The translations under genes and the position numbers were made by a program. Positions 45,620 through 55,052 of a stretch of 64,000 bases of DNA are shown piece by piece. The notes beneath the pieces are model-generated. The model was not told where the DNA came from, made no database searches, and was given only the letters and a program-made list of their open reading frames with translations. Positions within the stretch are counted from its first letter, which is position 1, and each line of letters opens with the position of its first letter. Source of the DNA: Cognatishimia activa (GTDB taxonomy: Bacteria > Pseudomonadota > Alphaproteobacteria > Rhodobacterales > Rhodobacteraceae); contig NZ_CYTO01000008.1 in the NCBI RefSeq assembly GCF_001458335.1, positions 123,438 through 187,437 of the forward strand, written 5' to 3'.

Positions 45620-46635
45620 CGGCGCTTCAGCGTGTCTCCGAAGGCGATCTTTGGCGTCAGCTCGACAATCTGGTCACAAGGCTCATTTTTGACCCGCGCC
45701 GCGATGATCTCTGCGGCTTTACGCCCAGACTCTCGACGGCACGCATCCATGCTGGCCAGCTGACGCGGCAAGCCCTGAAGCAATTCAACGCCGTTAAAAC
45801 CCGCAAGACCAATCTCGCCCGGCACATCGACCCCTTTATCCAGCAGATGAAGGAGACCACCTGCGCCAATCATGTCGTTGGAGTAATAAAGAAAGTCGAT
45901 CTCAGGAGAACGTTCCAAAATCGCTTCGGTCATCTCTCGGCCCTTCGCCAGTGCCGAGCCGCCCGAATAGAATTCTTGATCCATCACTTCGACGCCACCC
46001 TTGGCCAGCGCCTCGGTGAAGCCCTCAAACCGTTTACGGGCACGGTGATCGAGCGGCATCTTGGTGCCCAAGAAGGCGATATTCTCATAACCAGCCTTCA
46101 AAATTGCTTTCGCCATCTCACGGCCCGCTCGACGGTGTGAAATGCCCACAGCCGCATCCACTGGCTTACCATCCACGTCCATGATTTCTACCACTGGAAT
46201 GCCAGCAGCGCGCATCATGGCTTTGGCCGCATCGGTGTGCTCAAGACCTGCCATGATCACGCCGGACGGGCGCCATGACAGCATCTCATACAGCACCTTC
46301 TCTTCTTTTTCAGGAAGGTAATCGGTCACGCCGACAACAGGTTGAAGTTCCGTGTCTTCCAGCACTTCGCTGATGCCGCTCAGCACTTCTGGAAACACCA
46401 TGTTCGAAAGAGACGGAATGATGACTGCCACTAGGTTCACACGTTGGCTCGCCAGTGCTCCGGCAATCTTGTTGGGCACGTAGCCCAGTTCTTTCGCAGC
46501 TTTCAAAACCCGCTGGCGGGTCGCATCAGACACATCTCCCCGGTTTCTCAAAACCCGGCTCACGGTCATTTCTGAGACGCCAGAAGCTTCGGATACATCG
46601 CGCAATGTCAGGGAACGGTTGTCGTCTGTGGCCAC
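45616..46635 (-). CDS. LacI/GalR family transcriptional regulator
   Basis: 339-residue repressor. The helix-turn-helix is TLRDVSEASGVSEMTVSRVLRNRGDVSDATRQRVLKAA, the hinge is KIAGALASQRVNLVAVIIPSLSN, and the rest is a periplasmic-binding-protein fold. Its sequence is of the type seen in GntR-like (gluconate) regulators. No sugar transport or catabolism gene is adjacent; the target must be elsewhere. A TGTTAGCGCTATGT sequence in its own promoter suggests autoregulation. Confidence 0.88.
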   Translation of the reverse strand: MATDDNRSLTLRDVSEASGVSEMTVSRVLRNRGDVSDATRQRVLKAAKELGYVPNKIAGALASQRVNLVAVIIPSLSNMVFPEVLSGISEVLEDTELQPVVGVTDYLPEKEEKVLYEMLSWRPSGVIMAGLEHTDAAKAMMRAAGIPVVEIMDVDGKPVDAAVGISHRRAGREMAKAILKAGYENIAFLGTKMPLDHRARKRFEGFTEALAKGGVEVMDQEFYSGGSALAKGREMTEAILERSPEIDFLYYSNDMIGAGGLLHLLDKGVDVPGEIGLAGFNGVELLQGLPRQLASMDACRRESGRKAAEIIAARVKNEPCDQIVELTPKIAFGDTLKRR

Positions 46636-46652
46636 TAAAATAATCCTTTGAC

Positions 46653-46666
46653 TGTTAGCGCTATGT
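46653..46666. promoter_or_regulatory. Candidate LacI-type operator
   Basis: TGTTAGCGCTATGT with a TAGCGCTA palindromic core (46655-46662), 18 bases before the start of the LacI-family gene. Many LacI-family proteins bind near-palindromes with a central CG pair of this sort, so this is a likely autoregulatory site. Confidence 0.45.
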
Positions 46667-46711
46667 TATCGTGAGCATTTCGCCTTTTTCAAGCGGCACG
46701 CGCCTTTAAGG

Positions 46712-46750
46712 GCTTAAAAAGAAAAATGGGCCAGAGCAATGCTCTGACCC
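46712..46750 (-). terminator. Terminator of the nqr operon
   Basis: 10-bp stem GGGCCAGAGC / GCTCTGACCC (46728-46737, 46741-46750; one wobble), followed on the minus strand by a T-rich run (ATTTTTCTTTTTAAG). It starts 8 bases after the nqrF stop. Confidence 0.82.
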
Positions 46751-46757
46751 TTTGTTA

Positions 46758-47981
46758 TTAGCCACCGAAGTCATCCAACATGATGTCTTCCCGGTCCACG
46801 CCCAATTCCAAGAGCATGTTGATGACCGACGAGTTCATGATGGGTGGACCACACATGTAGTATTCGCAGTCCTCAGGGTTCGGGTGATCTTTGAGATATT
46901 CATCGTGCAGAACGTTGTGGATAAAGCCTGTCAGGCCGCCCCAATCGTCCTCTGGAAGCGCGTCAGAAAGCGCCACGTGCCATTCGAAGTTATCAAACTG
47001 TTCCGCCAGAGAGTCGAAGTCTTCAACAAAGAACATCTCTTTCTTGGAACGCGCACCGTACCAGAACGTGATCTTACGATCGCGGTTCTCAAGGCGCTTC
47101 AGCTGATCGAAAATATGAGAGCGCATTGGCGCCATACCCGCACCGCCGCCAACAAAAACCATCTCTTTTTGCGTGTCGCGGGCGAAGAATTCACCGAACG
47201 GACCAGAGATGGTCACCTTGTCACCTGGCTTCAGGTTGAAGATGTAAGAAGACATCTGGCCAGCAGGAATGCCTGTGGAACCCGGAGGTGGCGAAGCCAC
47301 CCGCACGTTCAACATGATCAGGCCCTTCTCATCAGGGTAGTTCGCCATGGAGTAAGCGCGTTCAATTGGCTCAGTCACCGTGGAGTCATACTGCCACAGG
47401 TTAAACTTATCCCAGTCTTCGCGGTACTCTTCGCCAATGTCGAAGTCAGTGTACTTCAGCTTATGTGCTGGTGCTTCAATCTGAATGTAGCCACCTGCAC
47501 GGAAGTTCACGTCTTCGCCTTCTGGAAGCTCCAGAACCAGGTTCTTAATGAAAGTCGCAACGTTGTCGTTGGAACGAACAGTACATTCCCACTTCTTCAC
47601 ACCGAAGACCTCTTCCGGCACTTCAATGTTCATGTCCTGCTTGACTGCAACCTGACAAGACAGACGGTCGCCGCCAGCCGCTTCACGTTTTGTGATGTGG
47701 CTTTCTTCCGTTGGCAGAATGGAACCGCCGCCTTCGTGTACTTTGACGCGACATTGCGCACATGTACCGCCACCGCCACACGCGGATGGAACGAACAGTT
47801 TTTGTTCCGCGAGCGTCTGCAGCAGTTTGCCACCTGCAGGGACAGACACCGTCTTTTCACCGTTGATGGTGATGTTGACGTTGCCGGTGGACACGAGTTT
47901 GGAACGCGCACCCAGAATGATCGTGACCAGCGCCAGAACGATCAGAGTAAAGAGAATGATACCAAGACCAAAGGTTTCCAA
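46758..47981 (-). CDS. nqrF: Na+-translocating NADH:quinone reductase subunit F
   Basis: 407-residue subunit, the NADH entry site. N-terminal TM (about residues 5-24), then a 2Fe-2S ferredoxin domain with Cys68, Cys74, Cys77 and Cys109 ([16 protein letters not shown] and DRLSCQVAV). Then a flavodoxin reductase part: FAD-binding RAYSMANYP and NAD-binding [17 protein letters not shown], ending in [14 protein letters not shown]. Electrons from NADH go through FAD and 2Fe-2S into the membrane subunits. It is last in the nqrABCDEF operon. Confidence 0.96.
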   Translation of the reverse strand: METFGLGIILFTLIVLALVTIILGARSKLVSTGNVNITINGEKTVSVPAGGKLLQTLAEQKLFVPSACGGGGTCAQCRVKVHEGGGSILPTEESHITKREAAGGDRLSCQVAVKQDMNIEVPEEVFGVKKWECTVRSNDNVATFIKNLVLELPEGEDVNFRAGGYIQIEAPAHKLKYTDFDIGEEYREDWDKFNLWQYDSTVTEPIERAYSMANYPDEKGLIMLNVRVASPPPGSTGIPAGQMSSYIFNLKPGDKVTISGPFGEFFARDTQKEMVFVGGGAGMAPMRSHIFDQLKRLENRDRKITFWYGARSKKEMFFVEDFDSLAEQFDNFEWHVALSDALPEDDWGGLTGFIHNVLHDEYLKDHPNPEDCEYYMCGPPIMNSSVINMLLELGVDREDIMLDDFGG

Positions 47982-47994
47982 GTTCTCAGCTCCC

Positions 47995-48603
47995 TTAAAG
48001 TTTTACGCCAGAGAAGGACATGAAGGCCAATGCCATCAGACCTGCTGTGATGAAGGTGATACCCAGTCCTTGCAGACCGTCAGGAATGTCAGAGTATTTC
48101 AGCTTTTCACGTACACCGGCCATTGCTGTAATCGCCAGTGCCCAACCAAAGCCAGAGCTCACGCCATATGTCACGGACTCGGCCAGATCGTAGGAGCGTT
48201 CCACCATGAACAGTGATCCGCCCAGGATCGCGCAGTTCACTGTGATCAGCGGCAAGAACACACCCAGCGCGTTGTAAAGCGGTGGGAAATACTTATCCAA
48301 GACCATTTCAAGGATCTGAACCAATGCCGCGATCACGCCGATGTAGGAGATCAGACCAAGGAAGGTCAGATCGACTTCATCAAAGCCCGCCCAAGACAGA
48401 GCGCCCGGCGCAAGCAGATAGGTCAAGATCAGATTGTTCGCTGGAACAGTGATGGATTGTACAACCATCACAGAGATGCCAAGACCGATCGCTGTGGAAA
48501 TCTTCTTAGACACCGCAATAAAGGTACACATGCCAAGGAAGAAGGAAAGCGCAAGGTTCTCGACGAAAATCGCCTTAACCGCGAGAGAGATATAGGCTTC
48601 CAT
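47995..48603 (-). CDS. nqrE: Na+-NQR subunit E
   Basis: 202-residue hydrophobic subunit with six TM segments: [21 protein letters not shown] and a C-terminal half with [20 protein letters not shown]. NqrE with NqrD carries the Na+ pathway and the intramembrane iron centre; cysteine-containing loops near the TM ends (one in GMCTF, another in VNCAILGG) fit the Cys-ligated iron. Its ATG follows the nqrD stop without a gap. Confidence 0.94.
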   Translation of the reverse strand: MEAYISLAVKAIFVENLALSFFLGMCTFIAVSKKISTAIGLGISVMVVQSITVPANNLILTYLLAPGALSWAGFDEVDLTFLGLISYIGVIAALVQILEMVLDKYFPPLYNALGVFLPLITVNCAILGGSLFMVERSYDLAESVTYGVSSGFGWALAITAMAGVREKLKYSDIPDGLQGLGITFITAGLMALAFMSFSGVKL

Positions 48604-49256
<653 letters not shown>

Positions 49257-49257
<1 letters not shown>

Positions 49258-50075
49258 TACAGCTTCCCTTCTTTCAGGTTGCTCAGGAATGGTGCGAAGC
49301 CAGCTTCACCCATCCAGAATTGCACGAGATTATTCACACCAACCGAGGTCAGCGTCGCACCCGCTAGCGCATCAATGTGGTAATCCGCGCCGGCCGCTGT
49401 GGCCGCTTTGGAAACGTTAATCTGCAGCTCGCCGTTCTCGTCTGTCAGCTTCTTGCCGTTCCACAGCGCTTTCCAGCGTGGGTTATCGACTTCCGCACCC
49501 AGACCAGGGGTTTCGGCGTGCTCATAGAACTGCAGCGCGAAGATGTCGTTGCCGTTCTCTTCCAGCGCAACAAATCCGTAGAGCGTTGACCAAAGACCAT
49601 AGCCGTGGATCGGCAGGATCACTTTGTCGATCGCGCCAGCATCGTCACGCAGCAGGTAGATGGTTGCAAAGTTGCCTTTGCGGATGATGCCTGCTGGATC
49701 ATCGCTGAGCGCAACAGACGTTGCAGGATCTTCAGCAGCAGCGCGGTCATCGAAGGTTGTCGGATCGAACTGATCTGTAAATGCACCAGTCGCCAGCTCA
49801 ACAACTTGTGGTTCAAAAGCAGCGAATGCCTCGACCACGTCGATTTCTGGATCATAGATGCCTGCAACCTGCAGAATGTTACGTTGCTTGTCCTTCAGCG
49901 CATTCACTTCTTGGGTCGGGCGCAGGGCAACAGCCGCTGCGGACACAATCATCGAAGCAACGAGACACAGCGCAACGGCCACAAAGACGGTTTTGCCAAC
50001 GGAATCAGCGGGCGCGTCTAGGAAGCGACGGATGAAGCCCTTCTTTTCAGAGGTGTTTTCTGTAGTATCAGACAT
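49257..50075 (-). CDS. nqrC: Na+-NQR subunit C (FMN carrier)
   Basis: 272-residue subunit with one N-terminal TM (about 28-50) and a periplasmic domain. The covalent FMN threonine lies near Thr241 in [12 protein letters not shown], matching the SGAT(S/T) attachment motif. The start is the ATG at 50073-50075 (MSDTTEN), 8 bases inside the nqrB end, preferred over an earlier in-frame start that would overlap nqrB more. ApbE (encoded divergently) attaches the FMN. Confidence 0.93.
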
Positions 50076-51267
50076 TGCGTTTCGCCCTGCGTTTGATGTT
50101 TGCCTGAACAACGAAGTAGTCGATCAGTGGTGCAAAGACGTTGCCGAACAAGATAGCCAGCATCATGCCCTCTGGGAAAGCTGGGTTGATCACACGAATC
50201 ATCACAACCATGAAACCAATAAGCGCACCGTAAATGTAACGCCCCATGTTGGTGTGAGATGCGGAAACCGGCTCGGTGACCATGAAGGCCAGACCAAATG
50301 CATAGCCGCCGATCACCAAGTGCCAATACCAAGGCATGTTGAACATTGGGTTGGTGTCAGAACCGATCAGGTTCAACAAAGTAGAGAAGGCGATCATGCC
50401 GCCCAAACAACCCACAATCAGGCGCCAGTTGGCGATACGGGTGATCAGCAAGAAGGCCAGACCGATCAAACACGCCAAGGTGGATGTTTCACCGATAGAC
50501 CCTTGCATCAGACCAAAGAACGCATCGGACCATTCCAGGCCACGTTCAGGGAAGGACTCATATCCGCTGGAAGCGCCAACAGACAGTGCAGTCGCGCCAG
50601 AGAAACCATCAACCGGGGTCCAGATCGTGTCACCAGACATTTGCGCAGGATAGGCAAAGTAAAGGAACGCACGGCCCGTCAGCGCTGGGTTCAAGAAGTT
50701 CTTACCGGTACCACCGAAGACTTCTTTACCGATCACAACACCAAAGATGATGCCCAATGCCACCTGCCAAAGTGGCGTAGAAGCCGGCATGATCAGCGCA
50801 TAAAGCATGGACGTTACGAGGAAGCCCTCGTTCACTTCGTGGCCACGAACGGTCGCAAAGATCACTTCGAAGATACCACCGGCGACCAATGTCACAATAT
50901 AGATGGGCAGGAAATACAACGCGCCGTGGGCAATGTTCGCCAACGGGTTCGCCGCATTAAAGCCGATACCCAGCGTGTCGATGATCCAAGCGCGCCATCC
51001 AGAGGCACCCAGCTCAGCAATCGCCATGTTGGTTTGGTAACCAACGTTATACAGACCCCACAGGATACAAGGGATCGTCGCGATGACCACATAGGTCATG
51101 ATCCGCTTCATATCGATGTAGGACCGCGCGTGTGGCGCGACTGTTGTTACGGTCTTTGGTGTATAGAGAAAACTCTCCACCATTTCGTAGATGGGAAAGT
51201 ACTTTTCGTACTTGCCGCCTTTTTCAAACTGCGGCTCAATCCTGTCGAAGAAACTACGTAGGCCCAC
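50068..51267 (-). CDS. nqrB: Na+-NQR subunit B (FMN carrier, membrane)
   Basis: 399-residue polytopic subunit. The covalent FMN site is Thr226 in GFSGATALSVG. Other conserved blocks are NPALTGRAFLYFAYPAQMSG and ANIAHGALYFLPIY. NqrB contains the quinone-binding and Na+ uptake parts. It is in the order A-B-C-D-E-F as in Vibrio. It lies 3 bases after nqrA. Confidence 0.95.
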   Translation of the reverse strand: MGLRSFFDRIEPQFEKGGKYEKYFPIYEMVESFLYTPKTVTTVAPHARSYIDMKRIMTYVVIATIPCILWGLYNVGYQTNMAIAELGASGWRAWIIDTLGIGFNAANPLANIAHGALYFLPIYIVTLVAGGIFEVIFATVRGHEVNEGFLVTSMLYALIMPASTPLWQVALGIIFGVVIGKEVFGGTGKNFLNPALTGRAFLYFAYPAQMSGDTIWTPVDGFSGATALSVGASSGYESFPERGLEWSDAFFGLMQGSIGETSTLACLIGLAFLLITRIANWRLIVGCLGGMIAFSTLLNLIGSDTNPMFNMPWYWHLVIGGYAFGLAFMVTEPVSASHTNMGRYIYGALIGFMVVMIRVINPAFPEGMMLAILFGNVFAPLIDYFVVQANIKRRAKRNV

Positions 51268-51270
51268 TGT

Positions 51271-52614
51271 TTAGCCCTCTTTCTCGATCTTGGTGAGACA
51301 GTCGCGCAGGGCGATGCCATATTCATACTTAGCGGGGCAGGCGAAGCCGACAAGACCGAGGTCCTCTTCGTCTAGTTCAAGCGCGCCAAGCAGCTGGGCT
51401 TGGTCTGTATCCATCACCAACATGGCACGCAGCAACTGGGTCGGCAGGTAGTCCTGCGGCATCAGCTGTTCAAAGGTGCCTGTAGGCACCATTGCGCGAC
51501 GACCACCGTTTAGATTGGAGGTCAAAGCGTAAATCTTTTTTGAGAACGCAGAGCCAAGCACCGGCTGAACCGCGTACTTGGATGGCATTGGACGAATCCA
51601 ACCCATAGGGATCTGCTTCTTGTCTTCCTCAATCGCTGTCAGCTGACGCGCGTAACGGCCAAGATAGGCCGTTTCACCTGCACCCATGCGACCACTCAGG
51701 ATCGAACCAGAGATCAGGCGAACCGGTACATCGGAGTTCAGGCCGTCTTTGGTCAGCTCTTCCATGGAAGCGCCGGCAACGGTGCGAACCATGCGCGGCT
51801 CTTTCATAAGAGGGCCAGACAAAGCAACAACGCGAGATCCGTCAACATTGCCTGTCGCGAGTAGTTTACCGATGGAGATCACGTCATGGTAACCAATGGT
51901 CCAGACGAACGTCGAAGCGGTTGGCGGCTCTAGGAAATGAATGTGCGTACCGGCAAGACCAGACGGGTGTGGGCCAGAGAAGCCTGCGGCTTCTACGCCG
52001 TCGATGTCAGCGCCAGGAATTTTCGCATCTGCGTGCTGACATAGATATGTCTTACCTTCTGTCAGGCGCGCCACTGCAGCCAAACCTGTCGCAAATGCTT
52101 CACTGTCTGCGTTGATGATTTCTTCTGCGTCGCCACATAGGGGCTCAGAATCGGTCGCCGTTACAAAGATTGCCGCTGGACGTGTTTCTGGCTCAGGGAC
52201 CTTAGAATATGGACGGGTGCGGAAAGAGGTCCACAAACCAGACGCTGAAAGACGCTCTACAAGGCCTTCTTCAGTATTAATGTCACCGACTTTGGAGAAA
52301 TCGACCGGTTCGGCTGCCGAATCGTCAATTTCGATTTCGACGCTGATCAGAACCCGGCGCGCGCCACGATTCACCGCTTTGATACGTCCATTCACCGGGG
52401 AGGTGACCTGAACTGTCGGTGTATCTTTGTGAGCGAAGATGGGGGCACCGGCTCCGACGATATCGCCTTCTTTTACAGCCAATCGGGGTTTCAAACCGAT
52501 ATAATCTGCGCCCAGTATAGCTACTGTGGTCACCGAAGGAGCATCCCCTATGCCGCTTCCGGGTTGACCCAGCACTGGAACGTTCAGACCTTTTCTACAT
52601 GTGTACTGTTGCAC
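51271..52614 (-). CDS. nqrA: Na+-NQR subunit A
   Basis: 447-residue soluble cytoplasmic subunit. The N-terminus as I read it is (V)QQYTCRKGLNVPVLGQPG, the usual NqrA start; length from the GTG at 52612-52614 is exactly the family size. An in-frame TTG 39 codons upstream gives a longer frame whose extra part is not NqrA-like. Weak GGAC-type ribosome-binding sequence before the GTG. Further blocks: VTSPVNGRIKAVNRGARR and PSGLAGTHIHFLEP. First gene of the operon, divergent from apbE. Confidence 0.92.
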   Translation of the reverse strand: MQQYTCRKGLNVPVLGQPGSGIGDAPSVTTVAILGADYIGLKPRLAVKEGDIVGAGAPIFAHKDTPTVQVTSPVNGRIKAVNRGARRVLISVEIEIDDSAAEPVDFSKVGDINTEEGLVERLSASGLWTSFRTRPYSKVPEPETRPAAIFVTATDSEPLCGDAEEIINADSEAFATGLAAVARLTEGKTYLCQHADAKIPGADIDGVEAAGFSGPHPSGLAGTHIHFLEPPTASTFVWTIGYHDVISIGKLLATGNVDGSRVVALSGPLMKEPRMVRTVAGASMEELTKDGLNSDVPVRLISGSILSGRMGAGETAYLGRYARQLTAIEEDKKQIPMGWIRPMPSKYAVQPVLGSAFSKKIYALTSNLNGGRRAMVPTGTFEQLMPQDYLPTQLLRAMLVMDTDQAQLLGALELDEEDLGLVGFACPAKYEYGIALRDCLTKIEKEG

Positions 52615-52786
52615 GTTGATATAGTCCCGTCCAATTTTTGTGGTCTTATGCTCTTTAGGGCGACGCTCGGGAAGGTCTATTTGGCGGATTTTTGAAATTT
52701 TTTTGTTGAATCGGGTCTGAAAAGCGCTCAAAAGCGCCCCAGTTCATAAAAGACCAAGCAAAACTCTACTTCTGGAGAGATTCACA

Positions 52787-53818
52787 GTGACCTCGCAGCT
52801 TAAACTTTCGCGCCGTAGCTTTCTTGTCATGCCAATCGCGTTGGCCGCTTGTAAGAAAGGATGGTCCATCCTGAACATCACCGGCTTGACCATGGGCACA
52901 AACTACAGCGTCGCTGCAGTAGACCATTCTAAGTCCGTAGATCAGGGTGAATTGAAGACAGCGATTGAGAACAGCCTGCAGCTGGTGAACGCTCAGATGT
53001 CCAACTGGGACGCAAACTCTGAGATCTCTCGCTTCAATGCTTCCGCGTCTACAGCACCGGTTGCTGTATCAAACGAGCTGGCGACAGTTATGCAGGCCGC
53101 ACAAGATGTACATGTTGCATCCGAGGGTCGTTTCGACGTTGCAATCGGCGATCTGATCGATCTTTGGGGCTTCGGTTCCGGCGCGACTCGCACAGCAACT
53201 CCAAGCGACGCAGAAATCGCCGCGGTTCTGGAAAACACTGGTCATTCCAAAAGCTTGCGCGTTGCAGGTGGCACTCTGCAAAAGCTGCAGCCAGAAGCAG
53301 AAATCTACCTCTCCGCCATCGGGAAAGGCTTCGGTGTTGATCAAGTTGCGCGCACAATCGAATCCTTCGGCATCAAAGATTACATGATCGAAATCGGTGG
53401 TGATCTTTATACTGCGGGCCTGAACCCAGAAGGCATGCCTTGGCAGATCGGTATCGAAACTCCGGTTGCTTACGACCGCGGCGTTCAGCAAGTGGTCAGC
53501 GTTTCCAACCTGGGCATGGCGACCTCCGGTGACTACCGCAACTATTTCGAACAAGACGGCGTGCGTTACTCTCACATTCTGGACGGCACAACCGGTCGCC
53601 CTGTGACACACAAAACTGCGTCCGTGACTGTTCTGACTGAGAACGCGATGCTGGCAGATGCTTGGGCAACCGCGATGTTGGTACTGGGCACAGAGCGCGG
53701 CCTGCAAATCGCTGATGAACAAGACCTCGCGGTATTGTTTATTGATCGCGATGTTGATTCGGCTCAAAACGGGTTTATCTCGACTGCAAGCAAGCGCTTC
53801 GCGCAGCTGCAAGCCTAA
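52787..53818 (+). CDS. apbE: FAD:protein FMN transferase ApbE (NQR flavinylation)
   Basis: 343-residue ApbE family protein. A twin-arginine-like and lipobox signal is present (LKLSRRSFLVMPIALAACKK, Cys22), so a lipidated periplasmic enzyme is likely. The N-terminal ITGLTMGTNYSVAAVD and LSAIGKGFGVDQVARTIES motif region, IEIGGDLYTAGLNPEG, and the C-terminal SHILDGTTGRP followed by TENAMLADAWATAML (metal-binding Asp) are the ApbE signatures. It transfers FMN from FAD to Thr in NqrB and NqrC. The start is a GTG with GGAGAG. Transcribed divergently from nqr and with nqrM downstream. Confidence 0.93.
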   Translation: MTSQLKLSRRSFLVMPIALAACKKGWSILNITGLTMGTNYSVAAVDHSKSVDQGELKTAIENSLQLVNAQMSNWDANSEISRFNASASTAPVAVSNELATVMQAAQDVHVASEGRFDVAIGDLIDLWGFGSGATRTATPSDAEIAAVLENTGHSKSLRVAGGTLQKLQPEAEIYLSAIGKGFGVDQVARTIESFGIKDYMIEIGGDLYTAGLNPEGMPWQIGIETPVAYDRGVQQVVSVSNLGMATSGDYRNYFEQDGVRYSHILDGTTGRPVTHKTASVTVLTENAMLADAWATAMLVLGTERGLQIADEQDLAVLFIDRDVDSAQNGFISTASKRFAQLQA

Positions 53819-53836
53819 TCACATAGGGGACAAACC

Positions 53837-54076
53837 GTGCTCGAATTCGCCTTTACCTTTGGTCTTCTTCTACTGGTTATGACCGGCATGGCCGTCGGCG
53901 TTATGTTTATGGGGAAGACGATCAAAGGCAGCTGCGGTGGATTGAACGCGATTGCTGATGCGGACCATTGTCTGGTCTGCAAGAAAGAGATCGACCCTGA
54001 CAGCCCGTTGCGGGACCGTCTTGCCTGCCCTCGCGCACGCAAAATGATTGAAGAGATGGAATCAGAGCGCTCTTAA
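53837..54076 (+). CDS. nqrM: Na+-NQR maturation factor NqrM
   Basis: 79-residue membrane-anchored protein: one N-terminal TM (about 4-26), then a Cys-rich domain with Cys39 (KGSCGGLN), Cys51, Cys54 (HCLVCKKE) and Cys70 (LACPRA), the four conserved cysteines of NqrM. It is needed for insertion of the iron centre in NqrD/E. The GTG start has GGGGAC upstream, 18 bases after apbE; the pair is one unit. So the full NQR assembly machinery is present. Confidence 0.9.
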   Translation: MLEFAFTFGLLLLVMTGMAVGVMFMGKTIKGSCGGLNAIADADHCLVCKKEIDPDSPLRDRLACPRARKMIEEMESERS

Positions 54077-54101
54077 CCAGCACTGAGATTTCGCTGAAAA
54101 G

Positions 54102-54124
54102 AACGCCCTACGGGGCGTTTTTTG
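54102..54124 (+). terminator. Terminator after nqrM
   Basis: 7-bp stem AACGCCC / GGGCGTT (54102-54108 and 54113-54119), TACG loop, followed by TTTTTTG. It ends the apbE-nqrM unit. Confidence 0.85.
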
Positions 54125-54133
54125 TTGCCCGGC

Positions 54134-54316
54134 CTATTGCTCAGCCATAGGCACGAGGCCCAGAAACAGCAGCACGACACCGGCAAAAAGCCCGAAAACC
54201 CATAGCTGCCAGCGCGGCCCTTCGGCCTTCCAAACCCGGCGATATTTGTATCCTGCCAAGCAGGCAGCCACGAAGAGAATCGTTGCAAATAGCGGTGTTA
54301 AAGCGAAATCGTTCAA
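54134..54316 (-). CDS. Small membrane protein, function unknown
   Basis: 60-residue protein with two TM segments (LFATILFVAACLAGYKY, then WQLWVFGLFAGVVLLFLGLV) separated by a basic loop KYRRVWKAEGPRW. The start is a TTG at 54314-54316 with a weak GGAAG. Compact, ends PMAEQ. Converges with the nqrM terminator and is divergent from the CBS gene. No family assigned; the sequence looks protein-like by composition. Confidence 0.55.
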   Translation of the reverse strand: MNDFALTPLFATILFVAACLAGYKYRRVWKAEGPRWQLWVFGLFAGVVLLFLGLVPMAEQ

Positions 54317-54397
54317 AGCTCGGGCTTCCCAAATCCAAATTTCTCGTTAGGCTAGTTGTCATGGCGGAGGAACACAATCAAGGGAGGACCTTGCTGC

Positions 54398-54919
54398 ATG
54401 CCAACATCTTATCGCGCCACGAATCGCGGTGATACAGCCAGCACCAAAACGACAAGTCAGTCCACGGACACCAATCTCGCGTCAAAAGACGCAAGTGTCG
54501 GAGACATTTTGGCCAGTAAAGGGAACGCAATCTTTTCGATTCGGCCCCAAGACACAATCGGTCATGCGGTCGAAGTGTTAAGAGACAAACGCATTGGCGC
54601 GGTTGTTGTGACAGACGCAAACGGTGCGTTGGTCGGAATCTTGTCAGAACGCGACATCGTGCGAAAACTGGCGGACACACCGGGCAAAACGCTGCCGCAC
54701 AAGGTCGAAGACGTCATGACCAAGGATGTTCAAACCATCTCAGCTGACGAAACACTTGTGTCAGCCCTACAAATGATGACGAACGGGCGTTTTCGCCACG
54801 TTCCGGTGACCGACTCCACCGGGCTGATCGGCATGATTACGATCGGCGATGTGGTCAATCATCGCCTCAGCGCTTTGGAACATGAAGCACTGCAAATGAA
54901 GCAGCTGATCGTCGGGTAA
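54398..54919 (+). CDS. CBS-domain-pair protein
   Basis: 173-residue protein with two CBS domains: residues about 40-100 (FSIRPQDTIGHAVEVLRDKRIGAVVVTDANGALVGILSERDIVRKL) and about 100-165 (VEDVMTKDVQTISADETLVSALQMM...FRHVPVTDSTGLIGMITIGDVV). CBS pairs sense adenine nucleotides. The N-terminus is Ser/Thr-rich and short. GGAGG precedes the ATG at 54398. Common stand-alone form in Rhodobacteraceae; partner unknown. Ends at a terminator, last gene of the ordinary chromosomal block. Confidence 0.85.
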   Translation: MPTSYRATNRGDTASTKTTSQSTDTNLASKDASVGDILASKGNAIFSIRPQDTIGHAVEVLRDKRIGAVVVTDANGALVGILSERDIVRKLADTPGKTLPHKVEDVMTKDVQTISADETLVSALQMMTNGRFRHVPVTDSTGLIGMITIGDVVNHRLSALEHEALQMKQLIVG

Positions 54920-54946
54920 ACGAAGCGGCTTCAGCGAATCAAGATG

Positions 54947-54971
54947 CGGGTCCTTCGGGGCCCGTTTTTTT
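54947..54971 (+). terminator. Terminator after the CBS gene
   Basis: Stem CGGGTCC / GGGCCCG (54947-54953 and 54958-54964, one G-U), TTCG loop, followed by TTTTTTTGG. It lies directly before the tRNA-Arg fragment. Confidence 0.87.
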
Positions 54972-54991
54972 GGTTATGGGGCAAAAAAATG

Positions 54992-55037
54992 TGGCGACCC
55001 CGGCAGGATTCGAACCTGCAACCTGCCCCTTAGGAGG
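54992..55037 (-). tRNA. tRNA-Arg(CCT) 3' fragment (chromosomal att side of an island)
   Basis: Minus strand: anticodon loop CTCCTAA (anticodon CCT), 3' anticodon strand GGGGC, T-arm with GGTTCGAATCC, acceptor strand and CCA (54992-54994), then a T-run. The 5' half is absent: upstream bases cannot form the anticodon stem beyond the first pairs, nor a D-arm. So this is a displaced 3' end of a tRNA-Arg gene and marks an integration junction. The integrase stop is 15 bases away. Confidence 0.82.
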
Positions 55038-55052
55038 GATGCGTTCATAGCG

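Noticed and set aside
46752..48023. 423-codon open frame opposite nqrF
   Set aside because: Antisense shadow of a clear gene; composition is not protein-like.
49858..51261. 467-codon open frame opposite nqrB and nqrC
   Set aside because: Antisense shadow; the NQR motifs on the other strand are unambiguous.
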